This document shows positions 35,367 through 49,015 of a stretch of 64,000 nt of DNA, one piece after another. Source of the stretch: Paulownia fortunei (lineage: Eukaryota > Streptophyta > Magnoliopsida > Lamiales > Paulowniaceae); assembly GCA_019321725.1 (NCBI GenBank), contig CM033120.1, forward strand, positions 18,506,278-18,570,277. Direction: 5' to 3'. The notes beneath the pieces are model-generated. The model ran no database searches. It was not told the DNA's origin and worked only from the letters and a program-made list of their open reading frames with translations. The translations under genes were made by a program, and so were the position numbers. The stretch's first letter is position 1. Each line of letters begins with the position of its first letter.

Positions 35367-35926
35367 TCATATAATTGAAAAAAAAAAAAAATCTTCCCAG
35401 CAAATTTACATAAAAAAAAAAAAAGACAATCACTGATAAAAAAGGATGATCTTCCAGATCCTGCTTCCCCTAATTTAACAATTAATCATTAGCATTCGTG
35501 AATAGACCTTCGGAATTAGTGCACGGCTTAAAAAATCAGCCTTCGAAGAAACTTTGATCTTCACCACCTTCTGTATTAAACAATCAAGAACTACCATCAG
35601 CTTCAAGATCCAAAATTGTTACAAACAAGAAAAACTGAATAATTAAAGCTCTTGTTTTAATTTCTTTTGTCGGACAAAAATAGGAGTCTCCTCTAATCAA
35701 AAAAGGTGTTGAAACAATTTATTTTGGTTCTTGTAAAAGCTAGCCCAAGACAGTCACAACCCACTTCTCAACTTACTCATCCCTTACGATTGCACCAGTT
35801 TAATAATTAATCGAATCAAAATTCAAAATATCCAAAATGAAAATAGAAAACTGATATATAAATATGAAAATAAACAGGAAAGTAAAGAAATCCAAGACCA
35901 AAACCACGATTGGAAGAATTATTCAC

Positions 35927-35977
35927 CTGACAGTGTTTCTACTAGACGTACAGAAACAATGGATTTCTTTATTTATA
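35927..35977 (-). promoter_or_regulatory. Possible TATA box and leader exon end of the RBR gene
   Basis: On the minus strand TATAAATA (35970-35977) lies about 43 bases upstream of a good donor (GTCAG|GTGAAT, exon end 35927). This suggests a very short non-coding first exon and a leader intron of about 0.5 kb ending near 35400-35450, where T-rich acceptor-like sequence exists (TTTTTATCAG). Inference from motifs only. Confidence 0.4.
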
Positions 35978-37137
35978 CACAAGTACACATACACGGGGGC
36001 ATTAGAACCCTAATATGGCAAATCCAGCTGTGTGTCTCCGCAGAAGATAATTTTCCATATTTTTCTTTTCTTGATTTGCAGAGAGAGCAAGTAATCCGTT
36101 ACTTTAGCTTAGCTTTCGGTTTGGTTGCTGAATTTCTCTTTTTTAAGTTGTGAGTGATTTTATTTTCATTCATTTATTATCAACATACTTAAAAAGTGAT
36201 TTCCTAGAATAAAATGGTACATTGTTGTTATTATTATTATTATTATTATGTTGTTGTTGTTGTTGTTGTATTTTATTTTAAGTACCTATTTCAAGCCTTT
36301 TAACGTCCTGCTGCCATTCCTTGACTGGAAATTAACCGTAACTTTCACCTTTTGAATTTTTTTATATTTCAATTTTACATTTTACCTTGTGATTTATATG
36401 TATTTTTCGGAGCATAATGTATGAAAATATGAGCTCTAGATATTCTGAAAACCTAAGCAGGTACCTTTGCGTCTGTTTTAAGTCTGGAAATACGTAAATT
36501 CTGACTTTGAAACTGAAAATATTATACTATATTATTTTTTTAATCCCCACTACTCAAAATAATTATGGTAACAAGAGCAATACGACAACCATGATTGGTC
36601 ATCCATAAAGTTGGACTAGAATAATTTAATTACTTTATTGAGTGACAGTAGTGAGTACCCTATAGTACAAGAATGCTTTGAGGATGGCTGGTTGCTCTTG
36701 TTTGGACAAAACATAATTCATGAAATAAAAACAATCAACTACTTATAAATTACACATGCACCCTCTCTTATCTTCAATTAATCAATTGAACCAGTATATT
36801 TCACCTCAGTAAATTTCTCATCTTAACCCTCAAAACATTTGTCTGTTGTCTTTTCAATCCCATAATTACCTTTTAAACAACCTGCACAAAAATATGGATG
36901 ATGACAAGTTGTTACATCATCAAACTGTATCAAACCTAATGATGGGAAATGTTTACTCCCATCATAATTGGTGTTAAATATAATTGGTGGACTATATATC
37001 ATATTTCTGGTAGGAGTTGGTATATTAGGTAGATTTTGAAATTTGAACTGATATAAATTTAGGTACTAAAAGATGGAGACAGCCACCATACATGCATTTT
37101 GTCATCATCACCATTATCGAAAATTGTTCAATCGACC

Positions 37138-37161
37138 CACACACACACACACACACACACA
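37138..37161. repeat. (CA)n microsatellite
   Basis: A dinucleotide run of about 12 units, seen directly, in intergenic sequence. Confidence 0.85.
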
Positions 37162-37629
37162 AATTAAAATTAAATTGTGAAGAATATGAAGCTTTTTGGT
37201 TCAATTGGGCTCGGATAGACAGCCTGTTGCGTATATTGTTCTTATCGGGCTAGGCTTGCATGTTCATCCTTTTATTTCGGACTTTTTGCTATTGGGCCAT
37301 TTTTGTTGGCCTGGTTGTAGATGTCACCCTCAACAATGTCTTAGGGTCCTTGTAATCGGACATGATAAATGAATTATAATATTAATTGCTGCCAACTATT
37401 TTTATGCTTCCTAAATTTAAATATTTTGTTTGACTTTTCAAGAACCAGTTGACCTTCTTAGATTCCTTAATGTATATGTACAATATACAAGTATATTTTA
37501 TATGGGAATACATGAATATTTTTGCAATGAAATTACTTATAAAACTCATTCGTTAAAATATAACGTTACTCGAAACAATAGGAAGGTAATGTTGAAGAAG
37601 GCACATTTTCTTACACTGAATAGAGAATA

Positions 37630-37925
37630 TAAAGGTTTTTGGTTAGAGCATCTTATAAGATGTCATATTATGTTTAGTGAAAATTTTAATAGATGAGCTT
37701 ATAAGCCTTTTAAAAAAACGAGAGCTTAAAAAATCATAACAATATTATTTAGTTTTGGTTATATAAACTATAAAATTATCACTATTAATAATTAATAAGC
37801 GTCGTAATCTTATTTTATTTAAAATATTTTTAAAATAAAATTTAAAATTTTATAAGCTCAAAAAATATATTTTATAAGATGTAGAAATTTATAAATTTTA
37901 AATAAACTTAAATAAACACCTTCTA
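37630..37925. mobile_element. Possible Tourist-like MITE, decayed
   Basis: The left edge AAAGGTTTTTGGTTAGAGC loosely matches the complement of the right edge (GAAGGTGTTTATTTAAG). Inside are ATCTTATAAGATG and GAGCTTATAAGCC motifs and a matching TTATAAGATGTAG near the right end, similar to the element at 19275-19631. No clean target duplication was found, so the boundaries are uncertain. Confidence 0.3.
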
Positions 37926-40310
37926 TCTATATAGTCATATAATAATGTGTTAGGTGTGATGATATAAACATTGTAAACCGCCAAAACGAAGACTTCAATT
38001 CTAATTGGAAACCAACAAAACATAAACAAGAACGAAAGAAGCAGCCATTAATTGAAAAAAAAAAAAAAAACTAATAAACAATGCTACGCCAATATAGACA
38101 TGATTAAGATCTGTAACAGAATATTTTGAAAACAGTAATCTAATATTTTGAAACATGATTAGCACAAAAATCATCTAAACGACACAGAAAGGTTGAAATG
38201 TATATGAATTTAATATTGGATATGAGTAGGAATATTTAAATTAAAGTCAGTGAGATAAGACAGAAACACATGTTAATTTAAAAAACACTGCAAGTACCAA
38301 AAGTCAAATTGGCCTGCCTATATGATTGGAATGTCCCACCTGCCTGGTGGAGGAGACTTGAGGGTGGAAATTAATATTATACAATTTCAACTGCGTGAAT
38401 AATGCCACTTGGCTATGTTTGTAAATTGATTTTATTTTTTATTTTAAAAATGTAATCAAAATATATAATTTTAGCAGAACAAATAGATACTTAATTATAA
38501 TTCTTGGTTTTCTATTTTCTTGTTGGTGAGAGATCCCTATACATCCAAAAAAATCAACTTTGATAAACTTAATTTATTGGCCATTGGATGAATCTTGCAA
38601 ATTTACCATCAGACTTGTCAATTAGCATCGTAAGTAAATAATGTAGGTTTGAATATTGAATCCTATATGGTTCAAAACCCTAATCTACATTTTGAGTGTG
38701 AGCCAAATCCTACTATAATAGAGTATAGACAATTTGCAGTTGGAAGTGGTCAGCCCTTCCTTGAGACTCTGACTTTGAGGACATGCCATATATATCAAAC
38801 ATTTAAGGTGCTTTCCTGATAACATAATAAAGCTTGATCGAATTCAATTTCTGCTAAACTTATTTTTTTTCTTCTAATAAAAAGAAAATATTGGTTGATT
38901 TATCAACTTCTTTCCAAATACTTTGAACCCATAAACTTAATTTGTCGTAATTTTCATTGTTTTGACACCGATGATATCTGCCCAGCCCTAAACTTTGGCC
39001 ACTGAGTAGCTCTTAATTTTCCCATCTATTACCACTTGCTGTCCATTTTCTGTGTCTGGTACATGTAGTATTTCCACTCATCTGGTTGGGTGAGGGGATG
39101 GAGGTTGACTCGTCATACTTGGACTTTGTTTTTGTGACTCGTACAAATCTAACCGTTCTTTGGTTAAAGTTTTAAAGAGAATAATAAAATACAAATATTT
39201 ATGAGATGATATCCAGTATTATTAAAATTATGAAAGGCTCAATTGTCAAGAGTTGTTTGTTATCCTTTTTGTCCTGTGTTCAACTGTCATCCCAAAGAAT
39301 TATCCCAAGAATTTTGAGAAGAATATAAGTAGTATTTGTTTTTTGCTTCAGTGGCCCAAATTGGTGGTAAATTACTTCTTTGTACTTGCAAATTTGACTA
39401 TCAATTAGCGTGTCGCAACTTGATGTGATGCTTTTTAAATTGAATTTAATAAAAAAATTCACACCAAAGTAATTTTTAAGTAGAGATTACGATTTGAAAT
39501 TAAATGAAAGTCAAAGGTGATTAGTAAGGATAAACTTAAGTTGAATTGGGTTTAGAGTTCTACAAAATTTAATTAAATAAGTAAATAATAATATCACAAT
39601 GTCCTGTAAATTAAGTAAACCAAATTATTGGAACCTCATCATTCTTGGATTATATATAGTTCTGATTTCTATTTCAAAATGATAGTTGATCTTGTATTAT
39701 ATATAATACATATATAATGTGTATAAAATATTTTTTTTAAAAATATATAATTAGTAGCACTTAATAGACATGACATAATTAACTATGTAATAAAAAAATA
39801 CAATATAAAAAATAAAAAATTGAAATAGATAATGTAAAATTTGTATTATAACTAGGTGCAAATACATAATTTGAAACAATCAACAAATTTCATTATATTG
39901 ATTGTTTCCAATTTATTTCAATGTATAGAAGAAGATATCATCAATCAAGAAAACAAGAAATTCATACCGTCTGCCTCCATCTCAATTAATTCCTTGATGT
40001 ATATTATATATAGGCTGAGCACATTTCAATTGCCACGGCCAGTGATGACAAAGCGTACCACTGCCCTGTACGGCCACGTATAAAAGTGTAGTCGCCACGT
40101 AAGGACGTAAACACGTGCCGGCCGTACGCAAACCGCACCTCCAATTCCATGCAAAACAAATATCCACACATTTGCATAATTTAATACCCAAAATACGGGT
40201 TGACTCTCTTAAAATACTTGTTCCAGGCCCCCTCCATGCCATGAGAGCACCACAATTCCTAATAATCTGCGATCACATGATCTCACATAATTCTATCGCT
40301 TCCATTCCTC

Positions 40311-40318
40311 TATATATT
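40311..40318 (+). promoter_or_regulatory. TATA-like box of the ZIP gene
   Basis: TATATATT lies 98 bases upstream of the ZIP ATG, allowing a leader of about 65 bases. It is the only TATA-like motif in the last 150 bases upstream. Confidence 0.45.
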
Positions 40319-40408
40319 TGCTCATCGTACGATTAATTTCCTGTAACCACTCCACTAATTACTACTACACCTAATTAATATTACTCTATCCATATTCCAG
40401 TTGAAGAG

Positions 40409-41331
40409 ATGAGTTCTAAAGTGGTCATCTTTTCCATCTTCTTTATAATCCTTTCCAATTTCTCAGTCCAAGTTCTGTCCGTGGTGCAGGATTGCGGCGC
40501 TGAAGATAATGACGGCTGCAACGACAAAAAGAAAGCCTTGCCCCTCAAAATCATCGCCATCGTCACCATCCTTGTCACCAGCATGATCGGCGTCTGTTTG
40601 CCACTTGTCACGCGCTCCATCCCAGCTCTCAGCCCAGAGCGCAGCCTCTTCGTCATCGTCAAGGCGTTCGCCGCTGGGATTATTTTAGCCACCGGATTCA
40701 TGCACGTTTTGCCGGATTCTTTCGATATGTTGTCGTCCAGCTGCTTGAAAGAGAACCCCTGGCACAAGTTCCCTTTCACTGGATTCGTCGCCATGCTCTC
40801 CGCAATTATCACACTCATGATCGACTCCATGGCCACAAGTCTATACTCGAAGAAACACAAAGCGGGATTGGTGCTGCCAGAGTCCGGAGGAGATCGGGAG
40901 ATGGCGGTGGTGGAAGCTGGTGAAGGTGGCCATACTCATTTCCACGGCCACCACCACGGATCCAAGTTGGTAGTCGAGGGTTCGCAACTTCTCCGTTACC
41001 GAGTAATTGCCATGGTTAGTACGTACGTAATTAACTAATGGAGTGTGTTTTACCCAATCTGAATTATCTAAGTCAACTATTACGTAATTCAATTTCGACG
41101 TTACACTAAAAATTGATTAAGCTAGCCATTTCATTAATTAAATGCACGTATCTTACATGAATTAGCTAAGCAGATTTAGTCAACCCAAAGAGGTACGGGG
41201 AAGTACAGGAAAAAGTAAATGACTGGACACAGAAATTGTGCATCTCGAGTCATTCAATAATTGAATTCAATACCTCAGAAGTTTAACACTAGACTCAACT
41301 ATCCTTCTGCATGCCTTTTCGACATTAAAAT

Positions 41332-41364
<33 letters not shown>

Positions 41365-42306
41365 GACCAGAAAGGAAGAATGGGTTTTCTGTCACCTTTT
41401 GTAATTTTAATTATATATGTGTGTCCTTTTGTACTTCATAAACATACACTACAACTATATGGCAATTATTAACCTAGGTTTCTTGTCACTTAAGAATTAT
41501 TAGCCTGGGTATTGCATCATTAATATCCCATTATCATATATCGGTTTAAGTCAGTAAGCTCAAAGAACCTAAAGAAAAGGCAGTTCATAGGATAAATGGA
41601 AATATTAATAGTGTCTTAAGACTTCAAGTACTCTACCACAAGGATGTATGTATGTGATTTGTAAATTGGAATGGAATAAGATGGATTGACGCACAAGATT
41701 GGTGATGGCATGGCATGGCATGGCAGGTTTTGGAGCTAGGAATCATTGTTCACTCAGTGGTGATAGGGCTGTCCCTCGGCGCCTCTAACAATACTTGCTC
41801 AATCAAAGGACTTGTTGCCGCACTCTGCTTCCATCAAATGTTTGAAGGAATGGGGCTTGGAGGTTGCATTCTCCAGGTAATTAAATTCACTTATACTAGA
41901 CAACCATTTATTTCCCTTTGACATCATCAAGAGAAATACACACTTCATGAAATTAATCTCACAGTCGTAACAAAAAAGCTCATACGACATTTAAATGCAG
42001 GCGGAGTACAAGTTTATAAAGAAGGCAGCAATGGCATTCTTCTTCTCAGTCACAACTCCATTTGGAATAGCATTGGGACTAGCATTATCCAGCACTTACA
42101 AGGAGAATAGCCCTCGATCATTGATCACTGTGGGCTTGCTTAACGCATCATCTGCTGGGCTGTTGATCTACATGGCTTTAGTGGATCTTTTGGCTGCAGA
42201 TTTTATGGGGCCAAAGTTGCAGGGCAGTGTCAAGCTCCAAGCAAAGTCTTATGTGGCCGTCCTCTTGGGTGCTGGAGGAATGTCTCTCATGGCTAAATGG
42301 GCTTGA
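40409..42306 (+). CDS. ZIP-family metal transporter (ZIP/IRT type), 3 exons
   Basis: An eight-helix transporter of 353 aa that carries zinc, iron or related divalent metals into the cytosol. Exons are 40409-41014, 41727-41876 and 42001-42306, all phase 0. The N-terminus is a signal-peptide-like hydrophobic stretch followed by [15 protein letters not shown], the usual extracellular start. TM1-TM3 follow ([37 protein letters not shown]). The variable loop has a His-rich metal-binding cluster [10 protein letters not shown] (175-184). TM4 holds [10 protein letters not shown] (H211) and TM5 holds [11 protein letters not shown] (H238, E242), the metal-path residues of the family. The protein ends in the conserved LMAKWA. 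The metal cannot be predicted from sequence. Intron 1 contains a (CA)n run, and its acceptor lacks a pyrimidine tract (see findings). Confidence 0.94.
41334..41362. repeat. (AC)n microsatellite in ZIP intron 1
   Basis: An alternating AC run of about 14 units inside intron 1 (41015-41726) of the ZIP gene. Seen directly. Confidence 0.9.
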
Positions 42307-44616
42307 TATCAAATGTGTGTTTTTAAGTTTGTTCAGATATTATCAATTTCCGGATGTTCTTGATCAAAGTCATGTTGACTGTTTCCACTTTTTGAAATGT
42401 AAATTTACCTATTAATAATAATAATAATAAAAAAAAAAAAAAAGCGCTTAGTTGTGTGCCGAAATTCAAGCTATTTTTCAATTATTTGTATATGTGGGTA
42501 TAACAAGGATATTCTATTAATATGCCTTTTGGTTAAGTAGCTTGTGATAACAATGTAGGGAAGACAATAACCATCATGTCCAGATAGTTGAAGTCAATAC
42601 CATTAAGAAACCAGGAAATTCAAATGCTCCCAACTATGGCTTCCTCATATATCTGTTTCTCACTGTCTAATCTGCTAGAAGTCATTAAGTAGCTATTATT
42701 GATCAATCCATGAGAGGCCCCATCTGTTGGAACTGAAAAGATAAACAAAAATTGTCAGAAAAACATTTGTGTGTACAACAGAAGATACGATGATGCATAA
42801 GTATATTTGAAAAAACTTATCAAGGCCCATAAAGAGAGAGTAATAGGATACTAAGCAGTGTAAATTAGTTGAAAGTTATCGATGAGGGCCCATCAATGGG
42901 CTTATCTGACCTCGGCAGAGAAAAAATCGTCAAAACAAACGCAAAATAGTCTGAAATAATTGAACCCCATCAAATAAAGGCCCCCCTCAACTGGCTTTGT
43001 TAAGCCCAAAGTCCAAAAGTCAAAAAAAAAAAATACAAGGATTTCAAAATTGACAAGACATGAATTGTGGTTCTAACTCCAATTATCTTGTCAAGTAAGT
43101 GAACCCCATTTAAGACCGGGCCAATAAATCCGCACAATAGACTCTTTGGAACAATGTCCGTCTGTTGGATCGTCTCGTTGGGCTACTAGAGTCTTGAGGT
43201 ACCAATAAGCCCGTTTTGGAACGGGCTTCACATCTTGATTATTCTCAAATCTCACCTAAAACTTATGCCAGAAGCATCCAATAATTAATGTGGCAACATA
43301 AAATTGGTAAGAGATTATATAGTGTCAGCCCATTAAATGTAAGGACAGTAAGTATTCTCCTACCTTGTGGTTTTTCTTTTTTCTTTTTTTTTTTTTTTTT
43401 TTGGCTGTACTAGCTACCATAACTGCATTAATTAGCTGTAGTAGTATAGCAGCTACCTATGTCTTACCTCGCACTTCCCTGTGGGCTATCAATACAAGGC
43501 AATCATCAACTTTGGGCGCATGGATATGTACTCGGTATTTAATTTTCCATATAGGTGTTAATAACCTAAGTTTTACTTGACATTTATGTTATTAATTTTA
43601 TTTTTTATGTTATTAATTTGTTTTGATGTTTACACACAAGGTTCCCTTTTTTCCTGTGGAAGAGCCGTACCAACAATTATGATTTACGTATTGCATTTCC
43701 TAAGATATCAAATTGGTAGCATTTCCATATATTTTCAACTTCCAAGTAAATGGGTTTATCTTGGTGAGAAATGGCTTTAACTCTACGCAGGTGAAAACTT
43801 AACAAGTCCCTAAAAGCACAACTCCTCAGTTTGCGGCTACAAGTAATACACAATTGACATTAGAAAGGAAAAGGGTTGGGGAAAAAGAAAAAAGAAGTAT
43901 GCCTGCCTATCCAGATCCCCCAACAAAAGCAAAAATACGTTGAACTACTCTATTACTCCAATTTAGCATATCTCTTGATTCCTATTCCCTCTCCCTCCCC
44001 CACCCCCCACCCCTAAAAAAAAAAAAAAATTATAATAATAATTATAATAATAAAATTGATTTAAGAGTGGGGTGATGTTATGGGTGTCCACTGTCCACCA
44101 GACTTCTTTTAATTAGAATATGTTTTTTCTTCTTCCAAAAGGAAATGCTTTTTGTGTGCCTTATCATGAATGGTAAAAAAAAAAAAAAAAAAAGGATTCA
44201 ATCCACTAAAACAATTCACATTTGGTACTTGTGTTAATGTTGGTGTAACAGTAATTTGTGGTACTTTTTGTACTAGAAAAAGGTAGGCATAAAATAATGA
44301 TTCCAAGATAGGAGATAGGTTTTCCACTATGTGATTTTACTGCTGCAATCTGATGATATTGTTGTTAATGGGAGAGAAAATGATGTGTGCACCAACCATA
44401 TGACAAAAGTGCTGTTTATCAGTGAGCAATTGAATTTGTTCCACCATTTCCTTTGAACTTATTCACTTCCATTCATTCTTCTTACTTGGGTTTTAGATTC
44501 AACTTTGGAGGAGTAAACAAATTTGGCTTTAGCTTTAATCCACTTTTGCCAACTTTTTTGGTCAAGAAACCAAAAGTTACCACCACATCACACACTCTGT
44601 GTGTATCTATCTGTCT

Positions 44617-44627
44617 ATATATATATA

Positions 44628-44675
<48 letters not shown>
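44617..44675. repeat. Long (TA)n microsatellite
   Basis: Nearly 60 bases of alternating TA with a single ATTATA break near 44634, seen directly. It is the longest TA tract in the window and could extrude a cruciform. Confidence 0.9.
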
Positions 44676-44676
<1 letters not shown>

Positions 44677-47600
44677 GTGTGTGTGTCTGAAATTGAAGTT
44701 TCTTCTCTCTCTTGGCCATAAACATGTGGGGCTCCAACCTATCAAGATCTAAGGTGTTGCAAACTTGCAATGCAAAGGAAAAAAAAGCAAACATCAACTC
44801 AAAGGTTATGGGACCGAGTTATATTTTGTATGCGTCCCCAAACCATCATAACCAGGAAAGTTGGGGTTTAAATCTGGGCCCCCACCCTCTTAATTAAATT
44901 TGATCAACACACTCATGCTTTTGTCCACTTTCATCTATAAAAAATATATTAAAAATTTGGAATATGGATGAATCTACAGTGGACAACTTTTGGCGACACA
45001 ACTTTCTATTCCTTTCCGAAATTGGGCCCACGGGCTTTATAATCAGAGATCAGTACAGAAACATGGGCCAAGATACTGGGATTCTTTGGTTGGGTCGATT
45101 AGTGGGGGCCCATTAATTAGTGGAATAGGTATAAAAGAACAATAAATGAGTTTAGGTTGTCAAAATCATCGGCCAGACACGGCAGTGGGAGATGAGATCG
45201 ACTGATGGAGCTAAATGGGGCTGTTTTGTTAGGTTGGCATTATTTTCATGGTGATCCCCATCCTCTCTCATTAACATTCTTTTGTGCCCTGTAAAAAAAT
45301 TATCAATCACCCTCATTATCCCCTATTTATAAATGTTTGATTTTAAATTTAATTTAGAAAATACAAAGGTTTGAATATTCTATTTTTTAAAAAAATAAAA
45401 ATAAAAAAATAAACAACTATTTTTATTACTTTCTTTAAATTGAAAGGAGTATGTGCATTTATTTATTTCCACTTTCCGTTATACTAAAATTCAACAAGAA
45501 GATGGAAATTTGCAGTGGAAGACTTTGAAATTTTGAGAAATATAAGAAGAGAGGGCAATGCAAAATGTACCAGTCAACTGGAACTTTACAGGGATCACAT
45601 TCACTAATTTTCTATCCCCCATTTAGACGTTGACATGATTGTTGGAGTCAGATTCTGAATTTGATTTTTGGTCAAATAAGTAATTTTTAATTGAGTTAGT
45701 GTAAGCGTGAAGGCTCGAGTCTCATTATATCAATATAAAATTAAATAAAAAAACGATTCATTGCAAATTACACTTAACTAAGAGTCTCGTTCTACAATGC
45801 ATTTGAGATATTGACCCTACAACGAACCTTTGGTAATTAATTCAAATCACACTTACAGAACATCCACGGTAATGTTGGAAATTATTTATAAATTTGAGCA
45901 CCTTAGATAAGATTTATGGTATGTTATATTTAATAATAATATATTAAGTGTGTGGATGATTAATAAATAAAAATTCAAATATTTATCAAATTATAAAAAA
46001 TATATCGGTGTAGTATGTATTATAGTCAAGGTGTATTAACAATATATATTATCTGCTTTTCATAATGGGTCCACATGACCCAACACTTGTGAACTTGAAT
46101 TGTTTTAAGTAAGATTGATTAATTGAATGTGGAATAAAGTTCAAATAAGATTATTAAGTTAGTCAAAGTAATTAGGCCACCCGATCCCATTTCCCTTCCA
46201 TGTGTATTGAAATTAATCATAGAAATTGGAACTTTAATAGCTTATTAATTAATGTAGATAGCTCTTTAAAGGTCGTGCAAGGAACTTTCATGAGGACAAA
46301 AGCAAAACAAAGATGTGAAAATGGATTCTTCAAGAACAAATGAGTTGGCTACTTTAATTGTTTTACTCTATTTCAATTCTTCAAGCTAAATGTTCCCCCT
46401 ATAATTTCGTGGGTGAGAAAAAAATGTATTTTTCATGATTCCAATTTAGAAATGTGGATCAGTTTCGAAGGGTCATAGGTGGCAGTGGAAAAGAATAATG
46501 TGCATAATTTGTATGAATTGCTTATATTAATTAAAATTGTTATTATATAAGAAAAAAATTAATATTAATACAAAGTATTAAGTAACAATATAAAATTATC
46601 ATTAATGATATGTATTGAGTGAAAATAATTTTTATTTGACCACAATATAATTTTCAAAAAACCAGTAGTAACAAGAATTGTAATACTATTAAAAATTAAT
46701 AACAAATATATAGTGGCAACACAAATATAATAACAACTTTATATGTTGTCATTGAGTTGTTCGTATATATATATATATATATATATGTATTACTAATTGT
46801 GTGTAACGATAATTTTCACTAAATTCTATCATTATTAAAACTGTTAAAATTATTATCGTGACAAAATGAAAATATTTGTTAATAAATATATACACAAGTA
46901 ACAATAACTTTGATATTCTCACTTCATTTCTTGTTATTAACATTCTTTTTTTTTTTCTTCCAATATGTTATTTATTCTATTGATAGAGAATAATCTGTTA
47001 CGTGATAACAACACAAAAAATAATTATTTGCTATTGTTTTTATGGCACTATGCTGACAGATAACAGAAACACAGCTATAGAAAGAAATTAATGCTATATG
47101 AGAATGAGGCAGTAATTGTGAAGGAGGCCTTAAACTAATTGCGATTGCTTCACTCCAACACCAACCCCTCCTCCACTACACAAAATGATTAAAAATGGAC
47201 AAAACAAGCCCCTAAGTGATGACTCCAACGCAAACTAATGCCGACAAGAAAGACAAAACACAAATCCTAAAATTAAATGCATAAACTAATTTATGTTTTT
47301 CTTTTAATATCAGATTCTCCATATTCGAAATCTTTACAGCATTTTGCTAGTAATTTGAAATAATGGTAAATAATAAAATGTTACTTAAGTAATAAAAATG
47401 ATTCGAGCTTGATCATTAGGTTAAATTAAATCCTTAACTACCTCTGTAGATGAGGATTTTTTTACATAATAACAATGATTGTCAAATTTATAAAGTAAAG
47501 GGGAAAAAAAAGAGAGAAAAATTTGGGCTAAAAAAATCCAACATTGTCGGCATCTCATTCACCAAATATAAATAGCAGAGGGGTTTGCTTTTGTTGAATG

Positions 47601-48364
47601 TAATTTCGATGGGTAAAAGTAAAAAATCAAAAAGCATGCATCGGCAAACTTCTCATAACCTCACTAACGTACGCCGTGGGGTCTGTCTATTTCTGTGGCA
47701 AAACCAACCTTCTTTAAGGGTTCTTTTCCTCGTTTTTAGGTACAAGAGGAGGGGCTGTAAATAAATATTCATGAAAAATTGTGTCGGTTTAAACTTTTAA
47801 GATGGTCGACCGTCTCTGGTTCCATAAAATTCATTCACGTAAGGTGGCGTTGAGTTCAAGACGACAGAGCCTCTAAAATGCGCCCCCACGCAGATTTGCA
47901 GTGATGTTCACACGTTGTGGGCTCAGTGAATGAATTGCCATAGGCCCATAGCTCATTTTCTGCAACTGTTCTCAGATTCTTGGCTGCCACATGCCACGTG
48001 CTCATCCTATTCGATCATATCATATAAACAATGCAAATTGGCTCTCGCTATTGATTTTGCACAATCAATTTAGTTTTGTAGCCAAAAAGTGGGATTTTTA
48101 AACATGTTTTGAAATGGATGATGGATACACATTAATATTTGAAATAAAATTATGTTTCGTAGACAACATTTATGCCATTAACATTCTAGTCAAAAGTTGA
48201 AAATAAATTTCATACAATGTGTAACTATAAAAAAAAATGCATATATAAAATTAATTAAACAAACGATGAATACATTATCTATTATATGAATATTTTGAAA
48301 ATAATTAATTTAGTATAACCAATGTCTTTAAATGAAAACATTCCATTTAAAAAATAACAACATT

Positions 48365-48395
<31 letters not shown>

Positions 48396-48949
48396 ATTTA
48401 CCGTTAGAGCAATGATGTTCGCATTTAAGTCGGTCCACCTCCTATCCCCAACAAAATAATATGGCTCTTGGATGTCAACTTTCAAATTTGGATGAATAAT
48501 AAATATTTGATTTTAGAATATAAATCCAAGAAAATAAGATTGCAGTAATCAAATTCAATTCGGGAAGCATAAAATAGTATAATATATAAAAATAAAAAAT
48601 AAACTGTAGAAAAGCATCAAGCCTTATTACGTACCTGTCATGGTGCGCCTCATTGTCACACATCAATTAAATATCAATAATTATGACAATAAAACATGTA
48701 GATTATTTTGTTGAATAGGGAAAAGGTTAAAGGCCAGAGAGGATGATGATTCCAGGAAAACGACTCCAGTTCTTGGACTCATCGCCCACTTCACACCAAT
48801 ACAGTCCATGTGCATTTGAAAATCTTCAAAAAATGGAAAGCAAGAGGAAATTCCTAGAAAGAAGCCCTTCTCGTGCCAGTCATTATTACTTGTGGGAAAG
48901 AGCAAACAAACAAAAACGAAAAATAAAAAATAAAAAATAAAAAATGAAA

Positions 48950-48951
<2 letters not shown>

Positions 48952-49013
<62 letters not shown>
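48952..49013. repeat. (GA)n purine tract
   Basis: About 62 bases of GA repeat with one AA break at 48981, all purine on this strand. Such tracts can form intramolecular triplexes and bind GAGA/BBR-BPC-type factors. Seen directly. Confidence 0.9.

Positions 49014-49015
<2 letters not shown>

Larger units (their letters stand above)
35367..40408. other. Intergenic region between divergent RBR and ZIP genes
   Basis: After the proposed RBR leader, about 4.4 kb of AT-rich sequence without a credible gene follows. It holds TTA/GTT trinucleotide tracts at 36227-36270, a (CA)n run at 37138-37161, and a possible second Tourist-like element at about 37630-37925. At 40025-40130 there are several ACGT-core motifs (CCACGTA, CACGTG). 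A TATA-like TATATATT at 40311 probably serves the ZIP gene. The zinc-deficiency element (RTGTCGACAY) of bZIP19/23 targets was looked for upstream of the ZIP gene and not seen. Confidence 0.45.

Noticed and set aside
40000..40408. Search for a zinc-deficiency response element upstream of the ZIP gene
   Set aside because: No RTGTCGACAY-like palindrome was seen in the last 400 bases, so zinc-responsive control was not claimed.
40381..40860. 159-residue minus-strand frame over ZIP exon 1
   Set aside because: Mirror of the strongly conserved ZIP coding sequence; non-conserved composition.
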